Assembly (NCBI RefSeq): GCF_000423765.1
Contig: NZ_AUIP01000009.1
Span: 49,121 to 113,120 of the forward strand
DNA: 64,000 nucleotides
Reading direction: 5' to 3'
Source of the DNA: Streptococcus porci DSM 23759
Lineage (GTDB): Bacteria > Bacillota > Bacilli > Lactobacillales > Streptococcaceae
This document shows positions 1-12,090 of this stretch, in pieces (the first letter of the stretch is position 1; each line of letters opens with the position of its first letter). The notes under the pieces were generated by a model. The model did not search any database. It had not been told where the DNA came from and saw only the letters and a list, made by a program, of their open reading frames with translations. Both the position numbers and the translations under genes were made by a program.

Positions 1-515
1 TGATAGGGATGAATATCGCTCCAGGATTTAACCGTGATTTTGCTTTTGAGGCTTGGCCTTGGGTGGATAAGGATTTGGTACAAAGCGTCCGCGATGAGGC
101 TGAAAGAAAAGCTAACTACGATGTGAATTTGGACATCATGGGCTGTGATATTGATGCTCGTATGGTGGACATTGCCAAGAAAAATGCAGAGGAAGCAGGG
201 CTTGCTGATATAATCACCTTTAAGCAAATGCGACTCCAAGATCTTCGAACCGACAAAATCAATGGAGTCATCGTTTCCAATCCGCCGTATGGGGAACGCC
301 TATTGGATGATGAAGCAATCAATGTTCTCTACCGTGATATGGGAGAAACTTTTGCCCCCCTCAAAACATGGAGTAAGTTTATCCTGACCAGTGATGAGAA
401 TTTTGAAAAGAAATACGGCAGTCTAGCTGATAAAAAGCGCAAACTTTACAACGGTACTTTGAAAGTTGACCTTTACCAATACTATGGTGAGCGGGTCAAA
501 CGACAAGAGGTTTAG
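1..515 (+). CDS. THUMP/class I SAM-dependent rRNA (guanine-N2) methyltransferase, 3' end only
   Basis: The C-terminal part of a YpsC/RlmL-N-type RNA methyltransferase, cut off by the left edge; the frame is already open at the first base. The visible part begins just after the SAM-binding region, continues with an acidic GCDID-type strand end that contacts SAM, and carries the catalytic NPPYGERL motif (an NPPY tetrad typical of N2-guanine or N6-adenine methyltransferases). The family methylates 23S rRNA guanine. The stop lies 12 bases before mapZ, whose ribosome binding site overlaps the gap. This pairing is standard in streptococci. The N-terminal THUMP domain is outside the window, so the exact target cannot be judged from here. 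Confidence 0.9.
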   Translation, partial: IGMNIAPGFNRDFAFEAWPWVDKDLVQSVRDEAERKANYDVNLDIMGCDIDARMVDIAKKNAEEAGLADIITFKQMRLQDLRTDKINGVIVSNPPYGERLLDDEAINVLYRDMGETFAPLKTWSKFILTSDENFEKKYGSLADKKRKLYNGTLKVDLYQYYGERVKRQEV

Positions 516-526
516 AAAGGGAAGAT

Positions 527-1951
527 ATGTCCAAGGAAAAAACACCAAAGCAGGAACCAGAAAAACTAAATTTTGAAGATGCTAAGGACATGACCATTGA
601 AGAGGCCGTCCGCAAGGAAGCTGAAATCAAAGCAGGGGTCACAGAAAACGATAACATTTTAGATAAATATATCAAACAAAATCGTGAGGAAGTTGCTTCA
701 CAAAAATTTGAAAACACTCGTGAACTAACAGAACTACAAAAGAAGACTATTGATGATTTCATTGCTGAGCAACGCAAAGATTTGGAAGAGACCAAAGTCT
801 TAGATGAGAGTGAGCTTGTTTCGACTAGCGCGCCTCTTGCATCGGAAGCTGTCTCAGAAATTCCTGAAATCAGCTCAGTGAGTGCTGATTTAGAAACTGA
901 CAAAGTTGCTGCAAGCGAAGTTTCCAAGATGGATGGAACCATTGGCATCGGTGACGATCATCCAGCACAGCCATTTTATAAGAAAAAAGGACTCTGGTTA
1001 GGTGCAGCGGTTGCCTTGATTTTAGGTGGCTCTGCCATTGGCTATGGTCTGTTGCAAGGGAACAAGGCTAGTCATTCAGCGGAGACAACTACTCAGACGA
1101 CAGAAGCAACTGAAACAAGTCAGGATTCCTCCGAAAAAGACAAAAAGAATCTTGCTGATTTCAATGAACGCTATGCAACTTTCTTTACCGATAAGGAACA
1201 AACCAAGTTGAAAAACAGCGAGTTTGACAAGGTTTCTGAGCTCGAAAATCTGCTTAAAGCTTTGGAAGGTAGTCAATATTATGATGATGCCAAAAGTAAG
1301 TTTGATCGTTTGACTAAGTCTATTGCAGCTGTGAAAGCTGTCAATGAAAAATTTGAGAGCCCAGCTGTTGTTGACGGGGAAAAAGTGGAAGCTGTCCTGA
1401 AAGCAGGTTCTAATCTGGACGATCTTTCATCTACTTCTTTGAATACTGGAAACGCCAATCTTGATACCCTTCTTCAGGCAGTGGTGGCTGAAGCTCGTAG
1501 CAATTCAGCTACTTCTGGAGGGAAAGGCGGAGCAAAACCAGCAGTTAATAGTCCTTCTAGCGACAAATCTTCAGCAGTGACTGAGAGTCCAGCCCCAGCT
1601 CCATCAGCTAGTTCAGTATCAGCAGCGAGTATTTATGGCATTACCAACTATGATGTTAATACTCTTCAGCGCGATTTAAGTCGAGTACCTTATAACTTTG
1701 ACGTGATTGCTGACAGTGATAATCCTGCCTGGACTTTTAACGAAGGAATCCTAGAAAAAATTGTGGCGACCTCTCAAGAGCGTGGCTATATTACAGGAAA
1801 TGACTACATTTTGGAGAAAGTGAATATTGTCAATGGTAACGGTTACTACAATATGTTCAAGCCAGATGGTACTTATCTTTTCTCTATCAACTGCAAAACG
1901 GGCTACTTTGTCGGCAATGCCAAAGGCCACTCAGATGCCTTAGATTATTAA
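527..1951 (+). CDS. mapZ: MapZ (LocZ), mid-cell-anchored division-site protein
   Basis: MapZ marks the division site in streptococci and positions the FtsZ ring; it is a StkP substrate in pneumococcus. The 474-residue protein has the expected layout: an acidic, Lys/Glu-rich cytoplasmic part (about 1-150), one membrane segment (about 155-177, preceded by a YKKK stop-transfer signal), then an extracellular part with a first folded region (about 200-320), a Ser/Pro/Ala-rich linker (about 325-370) and a C-terminal domain (about 375-474) that binds peptidoglycan in characterised homologues. The start ATG has the RBS AAAGGGAAG. The position directly after the rRNA methyltransferase gene is the conserved streptococcal location. 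StkP is also in this window, about 10 kb away. Confidence 0.93.
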   Translation: MSKEKTPKQEPEKLNFEDAKDMTIEEAVRKEAEIKAGVTENDNILDKYIKQNREEVASQKFENTRELTELQKKTIDDFIAEQRKDLEETKVLDESELVSTSAPLASEAVSEIPEISSVSADLETDKVAASEVSKMDGTIGIGDDHPAQPFYKKKGLWLGAAVALILGGSAIGYGLLQGNKASHSAETTTQTTEATETSQDSSEKDKKNLADFNERYATFFTDKEQTKLKNSEFDKVSELENLLKALEGSQYYDDAKSKFDRLTKSIAAVKAVNEKFESPAVVDGEKVEAVLKAGSNLDDLSSTSLNTGNANLDTLLQAVVAEARSNSATSGGKGGAKPAVNSPSSDKSSAVTESPAPAPSASSVSAASIYGITNYDVNTLQRDLSRVPYNFDVIADSDNPAWTFNEGILEKIVATSQERGYITGNDYILEKVNIVNGNGYYNMFKPDGTYLFSINCKTGYFVGNAKGHSDALDY

Positions 1952-1960
1952 AACACTTGA

Positions 1961-2046
1961 AAATCCCAAGGAAATAAACAGACCCCACAAGTCAGACATA
2001 AAATCTAACTTATGGGGTCTATAGTACAATTCCTAAGGGATTTTTT
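1961..2046 (+). terminator. nested inverted repeat / terminator after mapZ
   Basis: Two nested stems. The outer arms begin AAATCCC and end GGGATTT, followed by a T-run. The inner arms pair AGACCCCA with TGGGGTCT and continue with AAGT/ACTT. It can terminate mapZ transcription. The size and the GACCCC/GGGGTC core also resemble the ends of streptococcal IS3-family elements, so it may be an IS remnant used as a terminator. Confidence 0.6.
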
Positions 2047-2052
2047 GTATAG

Positions 2053-2152
2053 TCGAATGAATTAGAATTCAGACAAGGAAGTGAGATGCAGGAAGCACTA
2101 GAGTATGGCAAACCGACAGTGACGATGTATCCAAGCTAATTCAAATGACTAC
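2053..2152. repeat. dispersed repeat A, copy 1
   Basis: About 100 bases bounded by GAATTAG (2059-2065) and CTAATTC (2136-2142) as short terminal inverted repeats, with an internal ACTAGAGT core and a GTGACGA block. A second copy at 48154-48256 shares most of this sequence and the same termini. The right end lies directly beside the stop codon of the minus-strand TetR gene. It is MITE-like; no protein is encoded. Confidence 0.7.
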
Positions 2153-2153
2153 A

Positions 2154-2831
2154 TTATTCGGAATAGGCTTCAGGGCAATCAAGCTCATCGGAGTACGTTT
2201 CTTCAATAGTAAATTTAGGATCCTGTAGAGCTCCGTCTGTTCTGGTTTTATCAAGATTCGCGAAGTAATTTGGAATGGCGCAAAACATGGCTGCAATATC
2301 TTCTGCCACAACTTCAGGAGGTTCAACTTCTTCACCGATAAGCCAATGTTTGATAACATTCAAATAAGCTCCGATAAGGGCAGTTGCAAAATAGCTGTTT
2401 TTTCTAGAGGCTATTTTATCTGAAGAATTCCAAGGAAGGTCAAAGGCGTCGAAAACAATAGAGGCATTATTGTTAAATTTGTCAGTAAATTTATTATAAT
2501 CTCCACTTAATATGAGAGATTTGATAAATTGATGGTTCTGGTACATGAAATTCAGGGTAGTGTAAAAAACATCCTCTGGACGAGTAGCGCAAAGGAACTT
2601 CTCACGTTCATCGTAGTATTCTATGATAAGCATTGTCAGGATGTAATCTAGTAAATCCTCTTTATTGTCAAAGTGACGGTAGAAGGTTCTTCTCGAAACC
2701 CCGGCTTTTTCTAAAATATGGTAAATAGTAATATCATTGTAGTAAGTTTCTTCGATTAGGTATCGAAAGGCATTGGCAATCATGTTCTTTGTTTCCCAAA
2801 CCTGTTTCTTCTTGCCTAAAGAATGGTCCAT
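2154..2831 (-). CDS. TetR/AcrR-family transcriptional regulator
   Basis: A 225-residue regulator with an N-terminal TetR helix-turn-helix (about residues 15-60); the recognition-helix segment SRRTFYRHF is typical. The C-terminal ligand domain resembles the DhaS-type TetR group and gives no clue to ligand. The ATG at 2831 is chosen because AAAGGA precedes it and the TetR domain starts shortly after; an upstream ATG at 2873 has no such site. A promoter is visible upstream. The gene is monocistronic, between mapZ and luxS, and no obvious divergent target gene is present, so its regulon is unknown. Confidence 0.85.
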   Translation of the reverse strand: MDHSLGKKKQVWETKNMIANAFRYLIEETYYNDITIYHILEKAGVSRRTFYRHFDNKEDLLDYILTMLIIEYYDEREKFLCATRPEDVFYTTLNFMYQNHQFIKSLILSGDYNKFTDKFNNNASIVFDAFDLPWNSSDKIASRKNSYFATALIGAYLNVIKHWLIGEEVEPPEVVAEDIAAMFCAIPNYFANLDKTRTDGALQDPKFTIEETYSDELDCPEAYSE

Positions 2832-2890
2832 AAAAATTCCTTTATTAGTATAACTCTTCCAAAGATACGACAAACGTGTATATTTTGCTT

Positions 2891-2918
2891 GTTATATCAC
2901 AAAGTATCTTAAAGACAA
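2891..2918 (-). promoter_or_regulatory. predicted promoter of the TetR gene
   Basis: On the minus strand, TTGTCT (2913-2918), a 16-base spacer, then TATAAC (2891-2896). Confidence 0.5.
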
Positions 2919-3066
2919 GTAAAATACCTTGGAAATCAGGATCTAGGAGAGATTCGTCAGATAAAAACATCAAAAAAACTAAAAATATCTAAAAAAAGTA
3001 AAGTAATATGATGAAAACGGCCAAGAAAAGAATAAAATTATCTAAATTTCATGTATAAACGTCTAT

Positions 3067-3104
3067 ATAAAAATACACCAGGAACCTCTTCCTGGCGTAT
3101 TTTT
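3067..3104 (-). terminator. luxS terminator
   Basis: A stem with arms AATACACCAGGAA and TTCCTGGCGTATT around a CCTC loop, followed on the minus strand by TTTTTATAT. It overlaps the luxS stop codon. Confidence 0.85.
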
Positions 3105-3585
3105 AAACAATATTTCTTTCAAAGGCATTGTCGGAAATACCCTGAGACAAGATAAGATTAGCCCATTCTTTGGCAGCGAATAGACTGTGGTCCTTGTAGT
3201 TGCCACAAGATTCGATTGTGGTGCCAGGGACGTCCTCCCAGCTAGTCACGGTGGCAATTTCTTCTAGGCTTGACTTAATGACTCTAGCGATAGTAGTCGC
3301 ATCAACTTTGCCCCACATAATGAGGTGAAAACCAGTGCGGCAACCAAAAGGTGAGCAGTCAATCATACCGTCAATGCGTTCACGTATCAGTTTTGCCAGC
3401 AAATGCTCAATGGTGTGCAGTCCTGCGGTTTCGATGGAATTTGTATTTGGCTGAACCAAGCGAATGTCGAAATTGGTAATGATGTCCCCAGCAGGGCCAT
3501 TTTCCTCAGAAATCAAGCGAACATAAGGAGCTTTTACAGCTGTGTGATCCAGCTCGAAGCTCTCAACAATAACTTTTTTTGTCAT
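3103..3585 (-). CDS. luxS: S-ribosylhomocysteine lyase LuxS
   Basis: Cleaves S-ribosylhomocysteine to homocysteine and DPD, the precursor of autoinducer-2, in the activated methyl cycle. The 160-residue length is normal. The metal-binding HTIEH motif (HxxEH, about residues 57-61) is present, and the cysteine in [10 protein letters not shown] is the expected active-site region, so the enzyme looks intact. It stands alone with its own promoter and terminator. A plus-strand reading frame across its 5' end is an antisense artefact. Confidence 0.97.
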   Translation of the reverse strand: MTKKVIVESFELDHTAVKAPYVRLISEENGPAGDIITNFDIRLVQPNTNSIETAGLHTIEHLLAKLIRERIDGMIDCSPFGCRTGFHLIMWGKVDATTIARVIKSSLEEIATVTSWEDVPGTTIESCGNYKDHSLFAAKEWANLILSQGISDNAFERNIV

Positions 3586-3613
3586 AGATTACTCCAATAA
3601 ATTATTTTCTTCT

Positions 3614-3619
3614 ATCATA
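3614..3619 (-). promoter_or_regulatory. luxS: -10 element for luxS
   Basis: Minus-strand TATGAT preceded by TGG (extended -10), with no good -35. It sits about 30 bases before the luxS start. Confidence 0.5.
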
Positions 3620-3639
3620 CCATAAAATCACTTTTTAGA

Positions 3640-3668
3640 TTGTGAAACGCTTTATTTTATGATAAACT
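3640..3668 (+). promoter_or_regulatory. rny: predicted rny promoter
   Basis: TTGTGA (3640-3645), 17-base spacer, TAAACT (3663-3668), about 45 bases before the rny start. Confidence 0.6.
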
Positions 3669-3712
3669 TAAAGATGGTTTTGATTGAAAAACTAAGAAAA
3701 TGAGGTGAACAA

Positions 3713-6089
<2,377 letters not shown>

Positions 6090-6105
6090 AAAAGAGACTG
6101 CTATT

Positions 6106-6423
6106 ATGATGTTACAACCGTCAATTGACAAACTTTTAGATAAAGTACCTTCCAAGTATTCCCTCTGCATTTTGCAGGCAAAGCGTGCGCACGAATTGGA
6201 AGCAGGTGCCAATCCAACACAAAACTTTAAATCGGTGAAGAATACTCTCCGTGCCCTAGAAGAAATCGAATCAGGAAACGTAACGATTCACTCAGACCCG
6301 GAAGCAAAACGCGCCCAAGTTCTTGCTCGACTTGAAGCAGAGCGTTTGGCAAAAGAAGAAGAAGAACGCAAAATTAAAGAGCAAATCGCTAAAGAAAAAG
6401 AAGAAGAAGGAGAGAAAATCTAA
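6106..6423 (+). CDS. rpoZ: RNA polymerase omega subunit
   Basis: A small RNA polymerase subunit that helps assemble the beta' subunit. The N-terminal half contains the conserved omega core ([17 protein letters not shown], then AKRAHEL). The C-terminal third is a highly charged Lys/Glu tail, common in streptococcal omega. The 105-residue length is normal. It is co-directional with gmk upstream and priA downstream, probably in one transcript. Confidence 0.95.
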   Translation: MMLQPSIDKLLDKVPSKYSLCILQAKRAHELEAGANPTQNFKSVKNTLRALEEIESGNVTIHSDPEAKRAQVLARLEAERLAKEEEERKIKEQIAKEKEEEGEKI

Positions 6424-6495
6424 GATAGGTATCTTGGATTTTTCCTTTATCATCAAGTGAAATTTAACAAGCAAATCGTTTTAGAAAGGAAGTTT

Positions 6496-8880
6496 ATGAA
6501 GAAAATCGCGCAAATCATCGTTGATGTCCCTCTCATGCAGACTGACAAGCCCTTTTCTTATGCAGTGCCTGACAATCTGACGGACGCTATTGCTCTGGGG
6601 TCGCGGGTTCATGTTCCTTTTGGTAAGGGCAATCGGCTCTTGCAGGGGTTTGTGGTTGGTTTTTTGGAAAAAGCTGACGCTGATTTAAAAGAAATTGTTG
6701 ATGTCCTTGATTTTGAGCCTGTGCTTAATCAGGAGCAACTAGATTTAGCTGACGCTATGAGGCAGACGGTTTTTTCGTACAAGATTTCCATTTTAAAATC
6801 CATGTTGCCAAGTCTGCTCAATAGTCACTATGATAAGAACTTGACGGCTCAAGAAACCTTGTCAGAAAAGGATCGTCAAGAAATTTTTGGCAGTTTGCCT
6901 AGCCTTTCTGCTAGTGACCTAGACAAAAGTTTAGAAAATAAAGTAGCGCGCTTGGTGCGCCAGGGTCAGATTGGGGTTGATTATCTAGCTAAGGATAGAA
7001 AGACCATCAAGACTGAAAAACGCTACAGGGTTAGCGTACCAAAGCTTACTCAGGTTGATTTAGGAAATCGTGCCAAAAAGCGTTTGGCCCTGCAGGCTTA
7101 TCTGCTTGAAAATCCTCAAGACGGGAAAGTGGCGGATCTCAATAAGACTTTTTCCTCTCCAGTTGTGACTTTTTTTGTTGAACGGGGCTTCTTGACGACT
7201 TATGAGATTGAGCAAAATCGATCAGCTGATTATTTTGACCGTGTTAAGGAGACGGACTTCTTACAACTCAATGCTCAACAGCAAAATGTTGTGGATAGTG
7301 TGACGGAGAAAATCGGTCAGGACAATAAGCCTTTTTTGTTAGAAGGGATTACGGGATCTGGTAAAACAGAAGTTTATCTGCATATCATTGACCGTGTGTT
7401 GAAGCTGGGAAAGACAGCTATCGTTTTAGTTCCTGAGATTTCTCTGACGCCACAGATGACTCAGCGATTCATTTCTCGTTTTGGCAAGCAGGTGGCAATC
7501 ATGCACTCAGGTTTGTCAGATGGGGAGAAATTTGATGAGTGGCGTAAGATTAAATCTGGCTCTGCTAAGGTTGTCGTTGGTGCCCGATCGGCTATTTTTG
7601 CCCCGTTGGAAAATATTGGTGCCATCATCATCGATGAGGAACACGAAGCGACTTACAAACAGGAGTCCAACCCCCGCTACCATGCACGTGATGTGGCGCT
7701 AATCCGAGCTAAATCTCATCAGGCAGTCTTGGTCTTGGGTTCGGCGACGCCGACTATTGAGAGTCGGGCACGCGCCAGTAAGGGGGTTTATGAGTTTTTG
7801 CAACTGACTCAACGTGCCAATCCTTTAGCAGCTATTCCAAGTGTTCGGGTGATTGATTTCAGAGATTATATCGGTCAGCAGGAGGCGGGGAATGTGACGC
7901 CAATCTTGCTGGAGAAAATTCGTGACCGCTTGGCTAAAAAGGAGCAGGTTGTTCTCATGCTCAACCGCAGGGGATACTCGTCCTTTGTCATGTGCCGAGA
8001 TTGTGGTTACGTTGCTAACTGTCCCAACTGTGACATTTCCCTGACACTGCATATGGATACCAGAACAATGAACTGCCATTATTGTGGTCACCAGACAGGG
8101 ATTCCACTGACTTGTCCCAACTGCCAGAGTCATAGTATTCGCTATTACGGAACAGGTACCCAGAAAGTCTATGATGAGCTGTCAGAGCTTTTGCCAGAGG
8201 CTAGAATTTTGCGCATGGATGTTGATACCACGCGTAAGAAAGGGGCTCACGAAAAGATTTTAGAGACCTTTGGCAATGGCGGAGCGGACATCTTACTTGG
8301 TACTCAAATGATTGCCAAGGGATTAGATTTTCCCAATGTGACCTTGGTTGGAGTAATCAACGCAGATACTTCGCTCAACTTACCTGATTTCCGAGCTGCA
8401 GAGCGGACTTTTCAACTTCTAACTCAGGTGGCCGGTCGAGCAGGGAGGGCTGAAAAGGCGGGAGAGGTTCTTATTCAGACTTATAATCCTAACCATTATG
8501 CCATCCAATTTGCTCAGAATCAGGATTACGAGGGTTTTTACAGGTATGAAATGAACATTCGTCGCCAGCTATCCTATCCGCCTTATTACTTCACAGTGGG
8601 CTTGACTCTATCTCATAAAGATGAAGAATTACTGGTCCGTAAAAGCTATCAGGTTATGGAAATGTTACGTAGTCGGTTGTCCCAGAAGGTTAAAATCTTA
8701 GGACCGACGCCTAAACCAATCGCTAGAACCCACAACCTCTACCATTACCAAATTATCATTAAGTACCGTTTTGAGAATCATTTAGAGGCAGTTCTTAATG
8801 CTATTTTGGATTGGACTCAGGAAACAGATAATAAGGAGTTACGACTAGCTATTGATCATGAACCACAGAATATGATGTAG
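6496..8880 (+). CDS. priA: primosomal helicase PriA
   Basis: A 3'-to-5' helicase that reloads the replisome at stalled forks. It shows a DNA-binding N-terminal domain (about 1-200), Walker A TGSGKTE (about residue 290), Walker B DEEHE (about 380), two clusters of paired cysteines binding zinc (CRDCGY, CPNCD, CHYCG, CPNCQ; about residues 500-550) and a C-terminal helicase lobe. The 794-residue length is normal. ATG 6496 has GAAAGGAAG just upstream; a further in-frame ATG at 6457 lacks one. Confidence 0.96.
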   Translation: MKKIAQIIVDVPLMQTDKPFSYAVPDNLTDAIALGSRVHVPFGKGNRLLQGFVVGFLEKADADLKEIVDVLDFEPVLNQEQLDLADAMRQTVFSYKISILKSMLPSLLNSHYDKNLTAQETLSEKDRQEIFGSLPSLSASDLDKSLENKVARLVRQGQIGVDYLAKDRKTIKTEKRYRVSVPKLTQVDLGNRAKKRLALQAYLLENPQDGKVADLNKTFSSPVVTFFVERGFLTTYEIEQNRSADYFDRVKETDFLQLNAQQQNVVDSVTEKIGQDNKPFLLEGITGSGKTEVYLHIIDRVLKLGKTAIVLVPEISLTPQMTQRFISRFGKQVAIMHSGLSDGEKFDEWRKIKSGSAKVVVGARSAIFAPLENIGAIIIDEEHEATYKQESNPRYHARDVALIRAKSHQAVLVLGSATPTIESRARASKGVYEFLQLTQRANPLAAIPSVRVIDFRDYIGQQEAGNVTPILLEKIRDRLAKKEQVVLMLNRRGYSSFVMCRDCGYVANCPNCDISLTLHMDTRTMNCHYCGHQTGIPLTCPNCQSHSIRYYGTGTQKVYDELSELLPEARILRMDVDTTRKKGAHEKILETFGNGGADILLGTQMIAKGLDFPNVTLVGVINADTSLNLPDFRAAERTFQLLTQVAGRAGRAEKAGEVLIQTYNPNHYAIQFAQNQDYEGFYRYEMNIRRQLSYPPYYFTVGLTLSHKDEELLVRKSYQVMEMLRSRLSQKVKILGPTPKPIARTHNLYHYQIIIKYRFENHLEAVLNAILDWTQETDNKELRLAIDHEPQNMM

Positions 8881-9059
8881 AGTCTGTTACAAGGACTCTT
8901 CTCTTGTGCTTTGTGCAAGATTTGCTTGATAGGAGCACGGCTGATTGGCCTTTTCACATCTGACTTTTTCCCTGCCTTTTTATAAGGTGAAATTTATGAG
9001 TTAGACTTGGAAATATGATAAAATATTAGAAATTACAAATGGATAAAGTGGGATAACAA

Positions 9060-10001
9060 ATGACAAAAACAAGATTATTATTTATGGGAACGCCTGATTT
9101 TTCAGCGACAGTTCTCAAAGGCCTTTTGGCAGACGAACGCTATGAGATTCTAGCAGTTGTTACTCAGCCGGATCGTGCTGTCGGACGCAAGAGAGAAATT
9201 CGGATGACACCTGTTAAAGAAGTGGCTCTGGCTCATGGTTTGCCAGTCTATCAACCTGAAAAATTGTCGGGCTCGGAAGAAATGGAAGCCATTATTAACT
9301 TGGGTGCTGATGGAATTGTAACGGCTGCCTTTGGTCAATTTTTGCCAACAAAACTTTTAAATAGCGTTGATTTTGCGGTCAACGTTCATGCCTCGCTTCT
9401 GCCTAAGTACCGCGGTGGAGCACCGATTCATTACGCTATTATCAATGGTGAAAAGGAAGCTGGTGTTACCATCATGGAAATGGTTAAGGAAATGGATGCT
9501 GGCGACATGGTAGCAAAAGCTTCAACGCTCATTTTAGATGAGGACAACGTTGGTACCATGTTTGACAAGTTAGCCATTGTCGGTCGTGATTTGTTAATTG
9601 AAACCCTGCCAGATTACCTTGCAGGAGAAATCCAACCTGAGCCTCAAGACCACAGTCAGGCGACTTTTTCACCAAATATTTCTCCAGAGCAGGAGCGCAT
9701 TGACTGGAATAAATCGGCACGCGAGATTTTCAATCATGTCCGCGGCATGTACCCTTGGCCTGTGGCTCACACGCTTTTTGATAACAATCGTTTCAAGGTT
9801 TATGAAGTAGTAGAGGTTGACGGTTCAGGGATACCTGGTCAAATTATCGAGAAAACTAAAAAAACTCTGGTCGTTGCCGCAGGTAGCGGAGCGATTTCCC
9901 TAAAAACTGTCCAGCCAGCAGGTAAGCCTAAAATGGCAATAGCGGACTTCCTCAATGGTGTCGGGCGCAATCTGCAAGTAGGTGATTCTTTTGGCGAATA
10001 A
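9060..10001 (+). CDS. fmt: methionyl-tRNA formyltransferase
   Basis: Formylates initiator Met-tRNA using 10-formyl-THF. The N-terminal domain contains LFMGTPDFS and the catalytic region [15 protein letters not shown] (Asn-His-Asp-type chemistry), and a C-terminal OB-like domain follows. The 313-residue length is normal. A 179-base gap separates it from priA and may hold a weak promoter (TAAAAT near 9018). Its end overlaps the rsmB start. Confidence 0.96.
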   Translation: MTKTRLLFMGTPDFSATVLKGLLADERYEILAVVTQPDRAVGRKREIRMTPVKEVALAHGLPVYQPEKLSGSEEMEAIINLGADGIVTAAFGQFLPTKLLNSVDFAVNVHASLLPKYRGGAPIHYAIINGEKEAGVTIMEMVKEMDAGDMVAKASTLILDEDNVGTMFDKLAIVGRDLLIETLPDYLAGEIQPEPQDHSQATFSPNISPEQERIDWNKSAREIFNHVRGMYPWPVAHTLFDNNRFKVYEVVEVDGSGIPGQIIEKTKKTLVVAAGSGAISLKTVQPAGKPKMAIADFLNGVGRNLQVGDSFGE

Positions 10002-11313
10002 ATGGAAAAATACGGCGCGTGGGCAAGCGCTCATGGTTCTGGAAGAGGTTTTCCAAGAGGGAGCCTACTCCAACATCGCCTTAAACAAACAACTCAAAAC
10101 AAGTACACTATCTGATCAGGACAAAGGTTTGGTGACTGAGTTGGTCTATGGAACAGTGGCTCGAAAAATGACTCTGGAGTGGCTTTTGGCTCACTATATC
10201 GAGGATCGTGATAAATTGCAGAGTTGGGTTTATGATTTGCTATTGCTTAGCTTGTACCAGCTGTCCTATCTGGACAAGATTCCAGCCCATGCGGTTGTCA
10301 ATTCAGCTGTTGACTTGGCTAAAGAACGTGGGCATGGTCGTGGTGCTGAAAAGTTGGTCAATGGGGTTCTGAGAAAAATAATCCGTGATCCTTTGCCAGA
10401 TCCAAATAGTATCAAGCGGGTTAATAAGCGCTATTCTATTCTCTACTCCCTTCCTGTTTGGTTGGTGAAAAAATTGATTGACCAATACGGAGAGAAGCGC
10501 GCGGTTAAAATTTTTGAAAGCCTTTTTGTCCGCAACAAAGCCTCGGTTCGAGTGATCAATCCAGACCATATAACTGAGATTGCTGAGAAGACTGGTGCGG
10601 AGCCTTCTCAGCTGTCATCGGTTGGTCTGACCAAACCATCGGGCGTCTTTGCAGCGACAGACTACTTTAAAACTGGTCAGATCACCATTCAGGATGAGAC
10701 TAGTCAGTTAGTGGCACCAGCCTTGGACATTCAAGGAGATGACCTTATTTTGGATGCTTGCGCAGCGCCAGGTGGTAAGACTGTTCATATGGTTTCTTAC
10801 CTGACTACGGGAACTATCACAGCCCTCGATTTATATGACCATAAGCTGGGGCTGATTCGTGACAATGCGGAGCGTCTCGGTTTATCTGACAAGATTCAGA
10901 CCTATAAACTGGACGCAAGCTTAGTAGCTCAGCATTTTCCCAAAGACCACTTTGACAAAATCTTGGTGGATGCCCCCTGCTCTGGGATTGGGCTGATTCG
11001 AAGAAAGCCTGACATCAAGTATAATAAGGAGTTACAGGATTTTTCTAGCTTGCAAGAAACACAGCTGGAAATCTTAGCTAGTGTTTGTCAAACCCTCAAG
11101 AAAGGTGGTATAATGGTATACAGCACCTGTACCATCGTTCCTGAGGAAAATCAAGAAGTAGTGGCTAAGTTTTTGGCTAGTCACCCCAACTTTGAACAGG
11201 TAGAACTAGAACACAAGCAGAAAGATATTGTCCTTGATGGCTGTCTGCTCATCACACCAGAACAATATGGAACGGATGGCTTTTTCATTGCGAAATTCCG
11301 CCGTTTGGCTTAG
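9991..11313 (+). CDS. rsmB: 16S rRNA (cytosine-967-C5) methyltransferase RsmB (Sun)
   Basis: Methylates C967 of 16S rRNA. It has an N-terminal NusB-like RNA-binding domain (about 1-140), a SAM-binding core ([11 protein letters not shown], about residue 250) and the two cysteines of the NSUN family, in DAPCSGIG and YSTCTI. I start at TTG 9991, since AGGTGA lies seven bases upstream and MANKWK is a plausible N-terminus; GTG 9982 is the alternative. It overlaps fmt by 11 bases, consistent with translational coupling. Confidence 0.93.
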   Translation: MANKWKNTARGQALMVLEEVFQEGAYSNIALNKQLKTSTLSDQDKGLVTELVYGTVARKMTLEWLLAHYIEDRDKLQSWVYDLLLLSLYQLSYLDKIPAHAVVNSAVDLAKERGHGRGAEKLVNGVLRKIIRDPLPDPNSIKRVNKRYSILYSLPVWLVKKLIDQYGEKRAVKIFESLFVRNKASVRVINPDHITEIAEKTGAEPSQLSSVGLTKPSGVFAATDYFKTGQITIQDETSQLVAPALDIQGDDLILDACAAPGGKTVHMVSYLTTGTITALDLYDHKLGLIRDNAERLGLSDKIQTYKLDASLVAQHFPKDHFDKILVDAPCSGIGLIRRKPDIKYNKELQDFSSLQETQLEILASVCQTLKKGGIMVYSTCTIVPEENQEVVAKFLASHPNFEQVELEHKQKDIVLDGCLLITPEQYGTDGFFIAKFRRLA

Positions 11314-11318
11314 TATCT

Positions 11319-11346
11319 AAGGAGGAAAGCTGAAAATCAGCAGATT
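11319..11346 (+). promoter_or_regulatory. pppL ribosome binding site with a hairpin in the spacer
   Basis: AAGGAGG (11319-11325) lies 21 bases before the ATG, too far for normal initiation. The interval contains the perfect small hairpin GCTGA-AAA-TCAGC (11329-11341), which would shorten the effective spacing to about eight bases. Confidence 0.5.
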
Positions 11347-12090
11347 ATGATGAAAATTGCATTACAAACGGATATTGGACTCAAACGTTCAAATAACCAA
11401 GATTTTATCAACAAATATACCAATAAGAGTGATATTGTGCTGATTGTCCTTGCTGACGGCATGGGCGGACATCGTGCGGGTAATATTGCCAGTGAAATGG
11501 CCGTGACCGATTTGGGTTGCTCTTGGGTCAATACTGACTTCACTGAGTTGAGCCAGATTCGCGACTGGATGTTTGAAACCATCGAAGCTGAGAACCAGAA
11601 AATCTACGAATTGGGCCAAACAGATGATTATAAGGGGATGGGAACTACAATCGAGGCGGTTGTTCTTCTGAAAGATGTTGCTATCTTCGCCCATGTTGGT
11701 GACTCACGTATCGGTCTCATCCGTAACGGCTCCTACCAACTCTTGACTAGCGACCATTCCTTGGTTAATGCTTTGGTCAAAGCAGGGCAACTGACAGAAG
11801 AGGAAGCCGCGGCTCATCCGCAAAAGAATATCATCACTCAGTCTGTGGGACAAGCTGCGCCTCTAGAAATTGATGTTGCCGTTCAAGTCTTAGAAGAAGG
11901 AGACTACCTCCTGATTAATAGCGACGGTTTGACAAATATGGTTTCAAATCAAGTGATTTTGGATATTGTCATGGAAGAAACTAGCCTTGAAGTTAAGGCG
12001 GAAGCTCTTGTCGAACAAGCCAATTTCGAAGGAGGACTTGACAACATCACCGTTGCCCTAGTAGCAGTTGAAAGTGAGGCCGTGAGATGA
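11347..12090 (+). CDS. pppL: PP2C-type Ser/Thr phosphatase (PhpP/Stp family)
   Basis: Dephosphorylates StkP and its substrates. The PP2C metal-binding motifs are present: an early DIG (residues 9-11), [15 protein letters not shown] (about 37-51), a central VGDSRIGL and the late GGLDNITV. The 247-residue length is normal. Two adjacent ATG codons (11347 and 11350) could start it. It overlaps stkP by ATGA, so the phosphatase and its cognate kinase are co-expressed, the conserved arrangement in Gram-positives. Confidence 0.95.
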   Translation: MMKIALQTDIGLKRSNNQDFINKYTNKSDIVLIVLADGMGGHRAGNIASEMAVTDLGCSWVNTDFTELSQIRDWMFETIEAENQKIYELGQTDDYKGMGTTIEAVVLLKDVAIFAHVGDSRIGLIRNGSYQLLTSDHSLVNALVKAGQLTEEEAAAHPQKNIITQSVGQAAPLEIDVAVQVLEEGDYLLINSDGLTNMVSNQVILDIVMEETSLEVKAEALVEQANFEGGLDNITVALVAVESEAVR

